Shown here in pieces: positions 35,270 to 47,215 of a DNA stretch of 64,000 bases. The stretch is taken from contig CM072805.1 in NCBI GenBank assembly GCA_037013495.1, positions 23,690,669-23,754,668 on the forward strand, read 5' to 3'. A program made the position numbers and the translations under genes. The notes beneath the pieces are model-generated. The model ran no database searches. It saw only the letters and a list, made by a program, of their open reading frames with translations, and was not told where the DNA came from. The stretch's first letter is position 1; each line of letters begins with the position of its first letter. The DNA is from Hippophae tibetana. Taxonomy: Eukaryota; Streptophyta; Magnoliopsida; Rosales; Elaeagnaceae.

Positions 35270-36780
35270 TCATATTTGATAGAATAATACCATATAGTAT
35301 ATATAATACAGAGAGTAAATTTTAAAGTATTATATTATTTAATATTTACAAATAAAATATAAGATTTTAGGCATGAGACAAATAAGAAATGAATTTGTAA
35401 ATTAGTTTATATAATTTAGTTTTAGATAATTATTTAATAAAAATGATACAATTGAGATAAATATAAAATTTAAAATCACATTATAAATTTTTAGAAAAAA
35501 TAATATTATAAGTTGTTTAGAAAAATGTCAATAGAAATTTTCATAATATATATATATATTTGAATTATATGTAGAATTGTTTTTTACCATATATGTAAGA
35601 ATTTAATTATTCAAAGAAATATTTAAAAAATTAAACCATTAATCCATAAAAAAAAAAGCTATCGAACTAAATAATAATATTAAAAATATAAATTAAAATG
35701 TAATTTAATTCATACATTAGTTAGACAAAAAAATATATTCATAACTTCATAGTGATGTGATAAATGTAAAATATCATATACAAATTGTAAGTTTAAGTCA
35801 TAGTATTATCATTGTATGCATTAAATTTATAAATTTAATCTTTTAAAATTATATTATAAATTTAATATTTTTTATATTAATTATTGTGTACAAATGGTGA
35901 TTTAAAAATTCAACTTTTGAAATTTTAATATAAATTTAAATTTTTAAAAGAACAATGACGAAGAAAATAAAAGAATTTTTTTTATTTAAGTGTAATTTAA
36001 TTTAAACATGATATTAGACAAAAACATAGCAATAACTTTATAATGATGATACGTTAAGTGTAAAGTATCATATATATAAAACGTAAGTTTAAGTTTTAGT
36101 ATTATCATTATATATATTTTATTTATTAAAGATGATATGTGAAGAAGAAATAAAAAATAAAAGGACGTCAACAAAGATAATAAATATAGAATTTATATAT
36201 TTAAGCAGTTAACAAATAAAAAATTATATATGTGTAATTTAATTTGTACATAAGTCAGATAAAAACTTAGTTATAATTTTATAGTAAAGTAGTAAGTGTA
36301 GAGTAGTACATTTATGAAACATAAGTTTAGGTCTTGGTATTGATATTATGCGTATTATATTTAAAAATTTAATTTTATAAAATTTAAGAGTTTTGATATT
36401 ATTATTACGTACAAATGGTGTTTTAAAAATATAATTTTAAAAATTTATTAATTTAAAAAAACTTAATCATAATTTTATAATCTAAGTGATAAGTATATAG
36501 TGTCATATTTAAATAGTCAAGTAGTAAGTATAACTTATTTAAGTTTAATATAATTCGTACATGAATAAAATAAATAACATAATCATAATTTCATAATCGA
36601 GTGATAAGTGTAAAATACACATATAAAATATAAGTTTGAATCTTGTTATTATCAATATATATTTTTTATCTATTATGTAAAAAAAACATGTTAACGACAA
36701 TGTTAAAATATAGAGAGTAAAACCTTCGCATTTAATATAAACTAGATAGATTGGCTCAAGGCATAAGGTTAAACCTATGA
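35270..36780. repeat. Segmental repeat, copy 1, with internal ~300-bp sub-repeats
   Basis: Sub-repeats carry a core TAAGTTTAAGTCTTAGTATT-like motif at about 35797, 36085, 36323 and 36630. The same core returns at about 47415, beyond the CACTA element. The block 35600-35990 aligns with 47234-47720, and 35385-35520 aligns with 37075-37190. Confidence 0.7.
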
Positions 36781-36784
36781 TAGA

Positions 36785-36981
36785 GTAATAAAATATAATA
36801 GACTCATATTTGATGAAGTAAGAAGATGTAATATATAGAGTAATAAAATATAATAGACTCATATTTGATGAAGTAAGAAGATGTAATATATATATATATA
36901 TATATATATATAAGTGACAAGACCTATATTTGATAGAGTAATAAAATATAATAGACTCATATTTGATGAAGTAACAAGATG

Positions 36982-37019
<38 letters not shown>
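36785..37019. repeat. Minisatellite, three ~58-bp units plus TA runs
   Basis: Unit GAGTAATAAAATATAATAGA then CTCATATTTGATGAAGTAAN and AAGATGTAATATATA occurs at about 36783, 36838 and 36941, separated by TA microsatellites (36888-36912 and 36986-37018). The overlapping minus-strand ORF is a product of this repeat. Confidence 0.85.
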
Positions 37020-37021
<2 letters not shown>

Positions 37022-38703
37022 CAAAGAGCAAATAAAATATACCATTTTAAGCACATATATTTTCAAAGTTAATAAACAAAAAGTGAACTTGTAAGTTAAT
37101 TTATATAATTATTTAATGAAAATGATACAATTGATACAAATATAAAATATAAAATAACATTATAAATTGTTTAGAAAAAGTAACAATATAATTTTTATTT
37201 TTAAATTATAGGTATAAAGTAATATGTTTAATTAATGTCATTAATAGAAAATGGACAAATCTTGGATGTCAAAGTGTAGAATTAAGCAAGACAATATTTC
37301 TAGAGTTGAAAGTTTCATGGAATTTGCTTGTAGAACTAGTAATACTGGAAGTAGTATGATTCGATGCCCATGCGTTAAATGTAAAAATGAGCGATTTCAT
37401 GAATTTGATGAGGTTAAGTATCACCTTATCCGTAATGGTATTCTATTGAGCTATAAATGTTGGTATTATCATAGAGAAAATATTGATAATACTCATGGAG
37501 AAAAGTATAATAAGAATGTGGGTGGATTACATACATCATATCATAATGTACAGACAAAAAATATGTTTCGTGGTGTTGAAGATGAATTACGCGAGGATGA
37601 TCCCGAAACCTTTAATAAACTTATAGAAGATGCCGAAAAACCGTTGTATCCAAAATGAAAAAAATACACTAAGATGTCAAGATTGGTTCATTTGTACAAT
37701 GTCAAGGCAAAACATGGTTTTTCTGACAAGGGATTCACAGAATTACTAAATCTACTAGTCGATATGTTTCCTGAGGGTATTGAATTGCCATCTTCAATGT
37801 ATGAAGTGAAGAAATCTCTTAGTCGATTTGGCATGGAATATCATAAGATTCACGCTTGTCCTAATGATTGCATTCTTTATAGAAAAGAATATGAGACATT
37901 ACATGATTGTCCTATGTGTAAAGAATCGAGATGGAAGCATGGTACAAATGAGAGTACAAAACATAAGAAAGGCGTGCCTGCAAAGGTTCTTTGGTACTTT
38001 CCTTCGATCCCTCGCTTTCAAAGGTTGTTCAATAGTAAATATACATCAAAGATGTTGACTTGGCATTCAGATAATCGATCTGATGATGAGGTGCTACGTC
38101 ATCCTTGTGATTCTCCAAATTGAAAAGTAGTAGATAATTTATCTCTTCAATTTTCATCTGATCCGCGTAATCTGCGTCTTGCCATTGCTGTTGATGGAAT
38201 TAATCCACATAGTTCCCTCAGTAGTAGATATAGTTGTTGGCCAGTAATTATGGTAACATACAACCTTCCTCCCTGGTTGTGTATGAAAATAAAATTCATG
38301 ATATTAACATTATTGATCTCAGGACCGAAACAACCCGGTGTTGATATTGATGTATATTTGCAGCCTCTGATAGATGATTTAAATACGTTGTGGAATGATG
38401 GTGTAAATGTTTACGATGCATATAAAGAAGAATACTTTAACTTGAAGGGGGTCATTTTATGGATAATTAATGATTTTCCTGCCTATGGAAACTTATCAGG
38501 ACATGCAACAAAAGGTTACAAGGGATGTCCTATATGTAGTGATGGAACTTCTGCAAAGTATCTTGTTCACGGATGAAAGATGTCTTATAGAAGACATAGG
38601 AGATTTTTGCCATCTGGACACAAGTTTAGATACCAAAAGAAACCGTTCGATGGTGAAGAAGATCATGATCATGCAACTCGCCCTTTGCGAGGTATTGAGA
38701 TAT

Positions 38704-40657
38704 TGTTGTGTGTTTTACAACACACAAAAAACGTGCAAGTATACACGGTCACAAGTAATAATAATTGATAAGTAAGTTATCATTCCTACGGAGATTTGTT
38801 ACTATAGTTTGTTGAGTACTAAAATTATCTCTCTCTGATTTTATTCAAAACGATCGTTGATTCAAACAAATGTAAGAAAAGAGTTTAAAAACAAAATAAA
38901 AGAAATCTAGGATTGCAATTTTTCACCAAATTAATCAACTCAAATCATTTTATTTTCTTTTGATTTATATTTTTTAGTACATTTAATTTGTCAACCGAAA
39001 ACTTCTAATTTTATTCATACATCTCTTCCGAGCTCCGTACAAACACACCTCGTTAAATTAATTCACTATATTCATATGAGAATTAAATTCACCGAAATTC
39101 ATTACGTTTTAAATTTTCAAATAACCACACATACAATTAGGGTATATTCCTATCCTTCATCATACATGTCATTCTATTTACGAGTAATATACACACAAAT
39201 GCCTCTTCCAAGTTTATTTATGTGTCACAGATCGTTTCGATAAGATTCGTAAATAATCAAAAAGCATTAAGCACAAAATAGAACGAACAAATCGAACGTC
39301 TTATAAATCTATCAAAAATAATTAAAATAAAAGTATCATAAATTTAGATCAAATACAACCCTATAAAAATTACATTAGTTCATAAAATTAAAATAAAAAT
39401 TACAACACATACAGAAAAATAAGATGAAGAAGAAGGAAAATTAAAACAACACTTAGAACAAATATTTGGCACACGCAGAACATAACAAAAGCCAAAAAAT
39501 GGCTTCTCCGTGTTCTGTCGTCCAAAACCGAGCACCACAAGAAAATTAAACTCTACCCAAAACTCCAAAAAATTTTAAAACTATCATCTTATCTCCTATT
39601 TATAGCTCAAAATAATACATCTAAATTATTACATTTTTTATTTTATTTTTTTATAAAAACGCATAATAATTTTATATCGAAAAATAAAATCACGCGTATC
39701 GAAATTCGATATCGAAAATATTAAATAAATTCACGCGTGAGACAGGGCACCGTTCAGAATTTTTAATTCATTATGCATGCCACGTGTCAGCATCTCATTC
39801 GCTGAAAAGAATTAAAGCGGACACGTGGCAGCTTCTCATTGGTTGTGGGAAACGGCGTAGGGGATATCAGAGCACGGGAGACAACGGGCGCGATCCTACA
39901 CTTTTGTGCTCATCGTAACATGCCACGTGTCATTACATGATTGGCTGATTTGAGGAAAGGATTCAGGTGGACACGTGCCAGCTTCTGATTGAAGGAAAAT
40001 ATGGTTGCATGCAAAGCTCAGCGCACGGGATCAGAGGCGCGCGTACGTGGGGGACAGCGGCTGGACGCGTCAGAGAAGTGGGTCCCACCTGTATGCCGGC
40101 CTACGCGGTAGGTGGGCCCCACTCGGGCGCCGAGCCGCGTGATAGAGGAATTCTGCACCCACTCTCCTTGGTCGGGTTTGAAGAACACGTGTGCATCCTA
40201 ACCGTTTATGCGTTAATCTGACGGTCCACAGTGAAGCGTGGATGATGCCGCGTGGAATTTCTCTCCTGTGCAGAAAAATCACTTTCATTAATTGTATTTT
40301 CACCCACAAATATTTTTCAAATTACATTTTAAATTTTGTTTAATTGCAATATAGCCCTTTTGGTAATTTAAATTAAATTTTTAAACTTTTAATAATTAAA
40401 ATTAAGCCCGATTTTAATTTAAATTATATTTTCGACTTTTACAAATTGCAATTAAACACTCTTTTATTTGAAATTATATTTTTGGAAACAAATTTGCAAT
40501 TAAGTACGTTTTCGATACAAATTATTTAATTTTTATTAAAATATTTAAAAAACAGTAAATACTAATTTATTAAACTAAAATTAACTAAAAACATTAAAAA
40601 CATAGCAATTATAATTAATAAAATATGTGAAAATAACTATATAAAGTACAGTTATCA
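38704..40657. mobile_element. Solo LTR (1,954 bp) in the CACTA transposase
   Basis: Begins TGTTGTGTG and ends AGTTATCA, flanked by a perfect 5-bp target duplication GATAT (38699-38703 and 40658-40662). Removing it rejoins the transposase frame exactly, from GAGATAT to TAAGGCAA. It has no coding region and no second LTR inside, so it is a solo LTR, probably of a long-LTR Ty3/gypsy type. The G+C-rich interior at 39740-40260 is regulatory in character. Direction of transcription is not certain. Confidence 0.88.
39781..40191. promoter_or_regulatory. Cluster of five CACGTG G-boxes in the solo LTR
   Basis: Perfect CACGTG at 39781, 39822, 39924, 39972 and 40186. Four of them lie in a repeated context, ACACGTG(G/C)CAGCTTCT-like, followed by ATTG. 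Such palindromes bind bHLH and bZIP factors in plants. Confidence 0.7.
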
Positions 40658-42817
40658 GATATTAAGGCAATTGAATGGGATGACATTCAAACGATATGGA
40701 AAGATGAAAAAAAAACTCACCAAGTCTGGGAAACGAAGAAGGTCAACTAATGAAATTGGTGAAAATGAAAAGATTTTGAACCGAATGGTTGTTGGAAAAA
40801 AAAATTAATATTTTGGGAATTGCCTTATTGGAAAGACCTACACATTCGTCACATCTTAGATGTCATGCACATTGAGAAGAATGTATGTGAAAGCTTGATT
40901 GGCACTTTACTTAATATACCTGAAAAAACAAAGGATGGCATTAAAGCAAGATTGGATTTAAAGAAACTAGGCATACGACCTGAATTGGAACCAAGGGTGG
41001 AAAATGATAAGAATCGAACATACTTGCCACCAGCATCATATACAATGTCAACAAAAGAGAAGGATGTTTTTTTGTAAATGTTTGGAAGGTGTGAAAGTTC
41101 TTGATGGTTACTCATCTAACTTAAGAAATTTTGTGTCTATCACCGATAAGAGACTGTATGGATTGAAATCACATGACTGTCATATCTTAATGCAACAGTT
41201 ATTACCAGTTGCTATTAGATCAATTCTTCCAAAACATGTTCCAATATCAATAATTTGGCTTTGTTCATTCTTCGATACAATATGCAAGAAATCTATATTA
41301 ATTGGCAAGTTAAATTCTTTACAGAAAGAAATTGTAGAAACTTTGTGTCTAATTGAAAAATATTTTCCTCCTTCTTTCTTCGATATAATGATTCACTTAT
41401 GTGTTCATTTAGTTCGAGAGGTTCAATTATGTGGTCCTACTTACTTAAGGTGGATGTATCCTTTTGAGAGATATATGCAAGTCCTTAAAGGATATGTAAA
41501 TAATTGATATCGACCTGAAGAATGCATGGTGGAATGCTACATTGCTGAAGAGCCCATTGAGTTTTGTTCTGAATACTTTAGTGGTTGCACTGAAATTGGG
41601 AATCCTACGCACAAGTTGTTCTTAGAACGTCACATGATCCAAGTAGGTAACCCTATGCTTGGTGGAAGTAAGAAATTATTTATTGATCGCACTCGATGGG
41701 AAAAAGCATACTGAATCATTTTGGTAAATAATAACGAGGCACAACCGTACATAGAGTAAGTGATGTTCATTGTTTCATCTTTTATTTAACTATTAATGAT
41801 GATATATAATTTAATATATATTTAATAACATTACAGGATGCATTTAAACTTATTAAAGATCGATCCTCGTTATAAAAAAAGGAGGAGAAAAATGGTTGTA
41901 TGATGAACATAAGCGAGAGCTTATTAATTGGTTTCGCAATCACGTAAGTGTCACAAACAAAAAATCATGCATGTATCTTCCTATATATATTCAATGTTTT
42001 AAAACTTTGCTCTAAACACATTTCGTGTTTTTGTATACATAGATTCGAGATGAACTCAAGAAACTCAATCATAAAATATCAGAAAGTTTACAATGGCTTG
42101 CACATGGCCCAAAATTCGATGTCAAATCATTTCATAGTTTCACAATAAATGGATCGAGGTTTACGACTCAAGATAGGGACAAAGTCTGAGTAAATCAAAA
42201 TAGTGGGGTGATGATGGTTGCACAAACTATGCAATTTTTCAGTTCAAAAGATGCTAATCCTGTACTTTCTGATAGAACATATTATGGTATAATACAAGAG
42301 ATTTGGGAATTGGATTATGAGGTCTTCCATGAGACAATATTCTTGTGTGATTGGGTCGAAGATGTTATCAATGTTGGATATAAAATAGATGATTTTGGAT
42401 TTACCCTTGTAAATTTATCCAGGATAAGTCACACAGATGATCCTTTCACGTTAGCACTTCATGCAAAGCAAGTATTTTACGTGAGCGATCAAATTGATCC
42501 AATATGGTCTTTTGTGTCAACGCCTCCACAAAAAGAGTTTTACCATTGTGATGTTGTAGAAGATGATGACTCTATGCTTGATACATTAACCAATATTAGT
42601 AATTTCTCAAATAAATTGCCTAATGTACGTGATTATCTAATTGATGATGATGATTCTTCGACATGGACTCGTAGTGATTGTGAAGGAATATATGTATACG
42701 ATCAACAACCTAATTAAACATAATGTATGTTCTATATTGTTGTAATAACTCTTGTATATATGTGTGTTCCTAAAATTGTCAATTAATTTATATTTCTCCA
42801 ATTTTTGCAGATATTTC

Positions 42818-45800
42818 ATGGATATTCAGCTTGTAGATCCAAATGATCCATTGGGGTATTTGAAAAGAAGGGGTTGGGCGAATATACCTAATACTCCACT
42901 TAACCCAGATGATAGAATACCCGTTATATTTGATGCTACTGGTAATCCACTAAGGGAAAATGGTCAACAATTGAAATCTTCTATTAGTCGACTGGCAAAG
43001 TGCAGTATACCAATCAATATAAATCATTGGTCTGAGGTTTCCGATGCAGAAAATTTCAAAATATGGATAACCATTTATGTAAGTCTCTTATATTTTATAA
43101 TCAATATATATATTATATTAGGTGTATTATATCTAATCTTTTGTACTGTGTTTTTACAGAATCGTTACAAAGTCGATGACAATTGGCAGGGCAAGTGTTA
43201 TAAGATTGCAAATAAGGCGTGGAAGGAATACAAGACTTCCAGATTGGCGAAAAATTATGTGTTTCCATATTTGGAAACACTTGATGAGAATGTGATATAC
43301 AAAATCCCTGAAGGACACCCCTGGATTACACCTCAAGTTTGGAAAGACTTTGTGGATTATAGACGTTCAGAAGAATTTCAAATTATTAGAGAAGATCATC
43401 AGAATGTCCAAATGCATAACATTCTTCCTAACCGTACTGGGAGGTCTTCAAATCCCGAAGTTAGATTTCGAATGGTATTATTAATTTGTCTTAATTTTAT
43501 AAATATTTTTATATTAATTTTTCTCAATTTAATTTCATGTCATTGTTAATAAAATTTTCCTAATTTATGTAGGAAGTTGAATTGGGTAGACCTGTTACCC
43601 GAATGGAATTGTACATAGAAACAAAGACTCCCAAAACGAAGAATGCAAGACCGATGAGTCAACGAGGAGAAGAACACTTAAATAAGTTGGTTAGTAATTT
43701 CGGTTGATAAAAAGTCTGACTGATACTTAATAATTGATATAATAATGAATGATATGTTTGTGTGCTTTATTATTTGTAGAGAGCTGTTCAAGAAAAAATA
43801 TACAGGGGTGAAATAATCGAAGAGCCTGGGAGAGATGCTTTATATCATGCAATCGGACGCAAGCATCCTGGTCGTGTTAGGAGAGGTAGCCAATATGATG
43901 GTGCTATGGAGTATTTTAAAATTCCAAAACATAAGCCTCAGACGGTAAGTAAGGAGAAATACACTAAAATTGAAGAAGAATTCAACTCCTTTAAGGCCTC
44001 CGTGATGAGTGAGATTGCCACTCTAAAAGAACATCAATCACAACAACTGTCAGTCATGGCATCATGCTACAACCAGGGCATGCCATATTGGCCAAGCATG
44101 AAACCATCCATGCCAGGCATACCACCTTCCATTCCAGGCATGCCACAATCCATGCCAAGCATGCCACCATCCATGCCATGCATGCCATCCACACAATCTC
44201 ATTGTGCTCAAACTACATCCAGTATGGGATATAGCCATCCTATTGGTCCTCATTATATGCCAGGAATGCACATACAATCAAGTAGTGGTTCATTTTCTCC
44301 AATGCAATCTGCACATTCTTACCATAAATCAAGCCAAGATGAACATATTGGTGAGAATGTACATCCAATAGCTACCCCACATGAGAGTCCTCCTCTATTT
44401 GATGAATCATATGTGGTAAGATTTTAATTTTTAAATTCTTATTATATGTTTTATTTTTTATATATAACACTTAAATTTTTTACAGAATATGAAATGTTTG
44501 TTGAAACATCCTTCGTCAACGGACTATGTTGTTATTGGAACGGTACAACAATTGAGCGATGATCGGATGATTCATAATCAATATTTTCCTAATCATTGGC
44601 GAATAGTAATTGATCAATCATTGTTTCATGATTGTCCACTACCTGTGCCTTCTGATGCTACCACAGTCCAAGAGGCGGTTGGACAGTATGTGGCTTGGCC
44701 GTCGATTCAAATTGTTCTAAATTTTGACATGGTACTATTTTTTAACTTAAAAAATAACACTTGTTTACTACTATTATTTAATGTGATCTTATATTGTTAC
44801 TAAAAATACATATATGATACTTTTTTGGTAGTCTATTATACCAGAACTCTTAAATGCGGCACATTTAAGAGATACCAAGCAAGTATCTCGTGCTAAATCT
44901 ATGACTAGTGGCCAATCATCGTGCACCAAGTCATTCAAGAAGAAGCCTTGGAAAAAGTATAGTCATACTTATGCGTTACAGTTCAGTAGAAATCTTGGTA
45001 GCTTGATGACTATTGTTGGGAGGGCATCTAGCATAGATGATGGATGGACTATGCCACTTCCTATTGAAATTTCTGGTGTAAACATCGGCCAAACTTATAT
45101 ATCAATCGAGTGCTTGTTGCAAATATTTGAATATCAAATGATCGATTTAAGTATAATTCAAGTGTGGACAAGGTGAGTCCTCAATCTAGTTAGTTTCTTT
45201 TATTTATGCAGAACATATATAATTATATTTATATTATCTAATTATATATATACATATATAGGGCTTGCTATTATCGACTTCAACATAATCACTCATCACA
45301 TTTAGCAATGTTCTATGATTCTTCATATGTCAATCAATATCAAGAGAAGGATGTTAGCATCAGAGCTAAACAATTATGTGATAGAGCATTAACGCTTAGC
45401 AGAAATCAAAAGTTGATAATCCCTTTGCCATTAAGGTTTGAACAAGGCCAAGATCATTGGATGTTGGTAATCATTGATATGTTCAATAATCATGCTTGGT
45501 ACTGTGACTCAGCTTCCATAGAACTGAGTAAAGATACAAAAACAATTGTTGAAATGTAAGAGTTATATTTAGTTACATATTAGTTTTTTCTATTATTTTT
45601 TGTAATATTTAATAAAAACTAATCGTTTTATAACTTGATAGGGCATGGAAGTTGTGGAACAAGTTTAGAGGCATTGTCCTTAAAAAAATCCCATAAGCTT
45701 ATATGGACAAAAGTTATGGTATGTACAATTCAATATTAATAATTTTATTAATTTTACAATTAAATAATAAGGATGTTCGAATATGAACATTCATGTATAC

Positions 45801-46146
45801 ATGCATTTTTTTTGTAGGTTCCACAACAAAATAATAGAGTCATGTGTGGTTATTATGTCATGAAGTTTATGAGCGAAATCATCACAAATATCAAAATTCC
45901 AATTGATGATGTGGTAATATATTTTATCCATATACATACAAGTTTTAACATATTTGAGTTTGTTTTTGTAAATAAATGAAATCATATTCTTATTTTGATT
46001 TTGAATACATGTAGTTCTTTGGTTGGAACAAGACGGGTTACGACCAGTAAATTTTTGATGATTTACGAGAGGAATGGGCAGAACACATGGTTCAAATTAT
46101 ATCATCACAAGAAGAATCAGGAGAAGATTCTGATGAACTTGAATAG
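42818..46146 (+). pseudogene. CACTA second gene: En/Spm transposase region plus Ulp1-like protease
   Basis: Ten exons: 42818-43078, 43160-43474, 43573-43689, 43780-44415, 44486-44731, 44832-45172, 45262-45555, 45642-45718, 45818-45913, 46015-46146. The N-terminal part resembles the plant Ptta/En/Spm transposase family (Transposase_24). A Met/Pro repeat of SMPGIPPSIPGMPQSMP type lies at 44076-44195, then a DUF8039-like domain, then a C48 (Ulp1/SUMO-protease) domain. Its His (GQDHWMLV), Asp (WYCDS), Gln (PQQ) and Cys (MCGYYV) are all present. A slip in A7 (45682-45688) shifts the frame before the Gln/Cys part, and an in-frame TAA lies near 46048, so the copy is nearly intact but broken. It starts about 100 bp after the transposase stop, behind an AG acceptor. 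Confidence 0.85.
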
Positions 46147-46271
46147 CATATGACAACATAACAGTAAAGTTTTTAATGATTTGGCCTTCTCTATCTATTC
46201 CTGTGTCTGAAATCACTTGTTTGATGATGATTAATCATATATATGCTCATGTATTTAGGGGAATACATTGT
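46147..46271. other. 3' flank of the CACTA second gene
   Basis: Non-coding, precedes the foldback; no motif recognised. Confidence 0.4.
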
Positions 46272-46548
46272 TTATAAATATGAATTTATCTGGAATCTCT
46301 ACTAGTATTTTTAATGATATAATGAGGTCTAAATGTACAAATCAGGTGTACGTCGGTCCGATTTGTTTCTTGGTTTGTATGAGTTTTGGTGCACATGAAC
46401 GTGTTCCATATGTTTAAGGGCACCAAAACTCACACAAGCTTAGCCAAGTAAGAAATCAATGTTACATGCAATTGATTTCATATTTAGAGTTCATTATATA
46501 TAGCATTAAAAAATAGTAGTAGAGATTCCAGATAACTTCATATATATA
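46272..46548. repeat. Long foldback (hairpin) in CACTA 3' region
   Basis: The two arms (about 46272-46402 and 46408-46548) are imperfect inverse copies of about 130 bp. Perfectly matched blocks include TTATCTGGAATCTCTACTA at the base and GAGTTTTGGTGC near the loop. Transcribed, it would form one long stem with a short loop. Confidence 0.85.
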
Positions 46549-46997
46549 GACAAATGATTAATAATGCTAATATGAGTTCGTTGAATGTCGTTGTACGTGG
46601 TAATCTCTTTTTTATGGTAATATTTATAATGATTTAATTTCTTCATTCGTACGTCTGAAGTTTAGACTACCTTTTTTATGGATGTTTTACGTGCTCATGT
46701 AGAAGAATATTTGTTATATGGATCAGCTTTTTTTTTGCCATAATGCTTGTGAAGGCCAATCAAGATTCTAAGCCAACCAAACTTACTCTATGTCATAATT
46801 TGACGACATTATTTTATTTGTAATTGAAGTTATTTATATGCATTATTTGTTTTTGTAATAAATTTAATTATTAAGTAATTAAATATATTTAAATTGTTAA
46901 TTATTTGTTGTATTATTATTTATATTTTAGTGTTTTTATGTTATTTATATATACTGTTATACGAAAAATAAAATTAAAAATTAAAACAAATAAAATG
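46549..46997. other. CACTA 3' subterminal spacer
   Basis: AT-rich, no coding content; joins the foldback to the subterminal array. Confidence 0.5.
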
Positions 46998-47214
46998 TAG
47001 AGTCGGTTCAGGGCATGAACCGACTTTATGTGTAGAGTCGGTTCAGGGAATGAACCGACTTTACGTGTAGAGTCGGTTCAGGGAATGAACCGACTTTACG
47101 TGTAGAGTCGGTTCAGGCCGTGAACCGACTTTACATTTTAAGTCTCTGAATTTAAAGTCGGTTCAGAGAACCGACTTTAAATTTGTTTAAAGTCAGTTTT
47201 TAACCGACTTTTAT
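46998..47214. repeat. CACTA subterminal array of palindromic 35-bp units
   Basis: Four tandem 35-bp units, AGTCGGTTCA...TGAACCGACT, start at 47001, 47036, 47071 and 47106. Two further palindromes with the same AGTCGGTT/AACCGACT core follow at 47154-47180 and 47188-47210. In En/Spm elements subterminal motifs are the binding sites of the second transposon protein. Confidence 0.9.
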
Positions 47215-47215
47215 G

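Larger units (their letters stand above)
37251..42717 (+). pseudogene. CACTA transposase (TNP2 / Transposase_21 type)
   Basis: Starts with a transposase-associated zinc-binding domain (about 37290-37480: CRTSNTG...RCPCVKCKN...GILLSYKCWYYH). The TNP2 core follows at about 37674-38703 and, after the nested LTR, at 40663-41713 (LPYWKDLHIRHILDVMHIEK near 40820). A DUF4218-like region is at 41090-41500 and a DUF4216-like C-terminus in the last exon. Introns 41756-41836 and 41944-42042 have GT..AG borders; stop at 42715-42717. The first 1.45 kb is one frame broken only by TGA at 37656, 38121 and 38574. Single-base slips lie in A9 (40796-40804) and T7 (41067-41073), and another TGA at 41504-41506. 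The enzyme would cut and paste the element; this copy cannot. Confidence 0.9.

Noticed and set aside
36545-37066. Minus-strand ORF of 173 codons, Tyr/Ile-rich
   Set aside because: It is a translation of TA microsatellites and the 58-bp minisatellite.
37656-38576. TGA read as tryptophan (recoding) in the transposase
   Set aside because: Plant nuclear genes use the standard code, other lesions (homopolymer slips, another TGA) are present, and decay of methylated cytosine explains TGG to TGA simply.
39967-40309. ORFs on both strands in a G+C-rich island
   Set aside because: They lie inside the solo LTR, overlap each other, have no domain, and G+C richness comes from the regulatory region of the LTR.
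44062-44277. Minus-strand ORF rich in Trp/His/Ala repeats
   Set aside because: It is the shadow of the Met/Pro repeat in the CACTA second gene.
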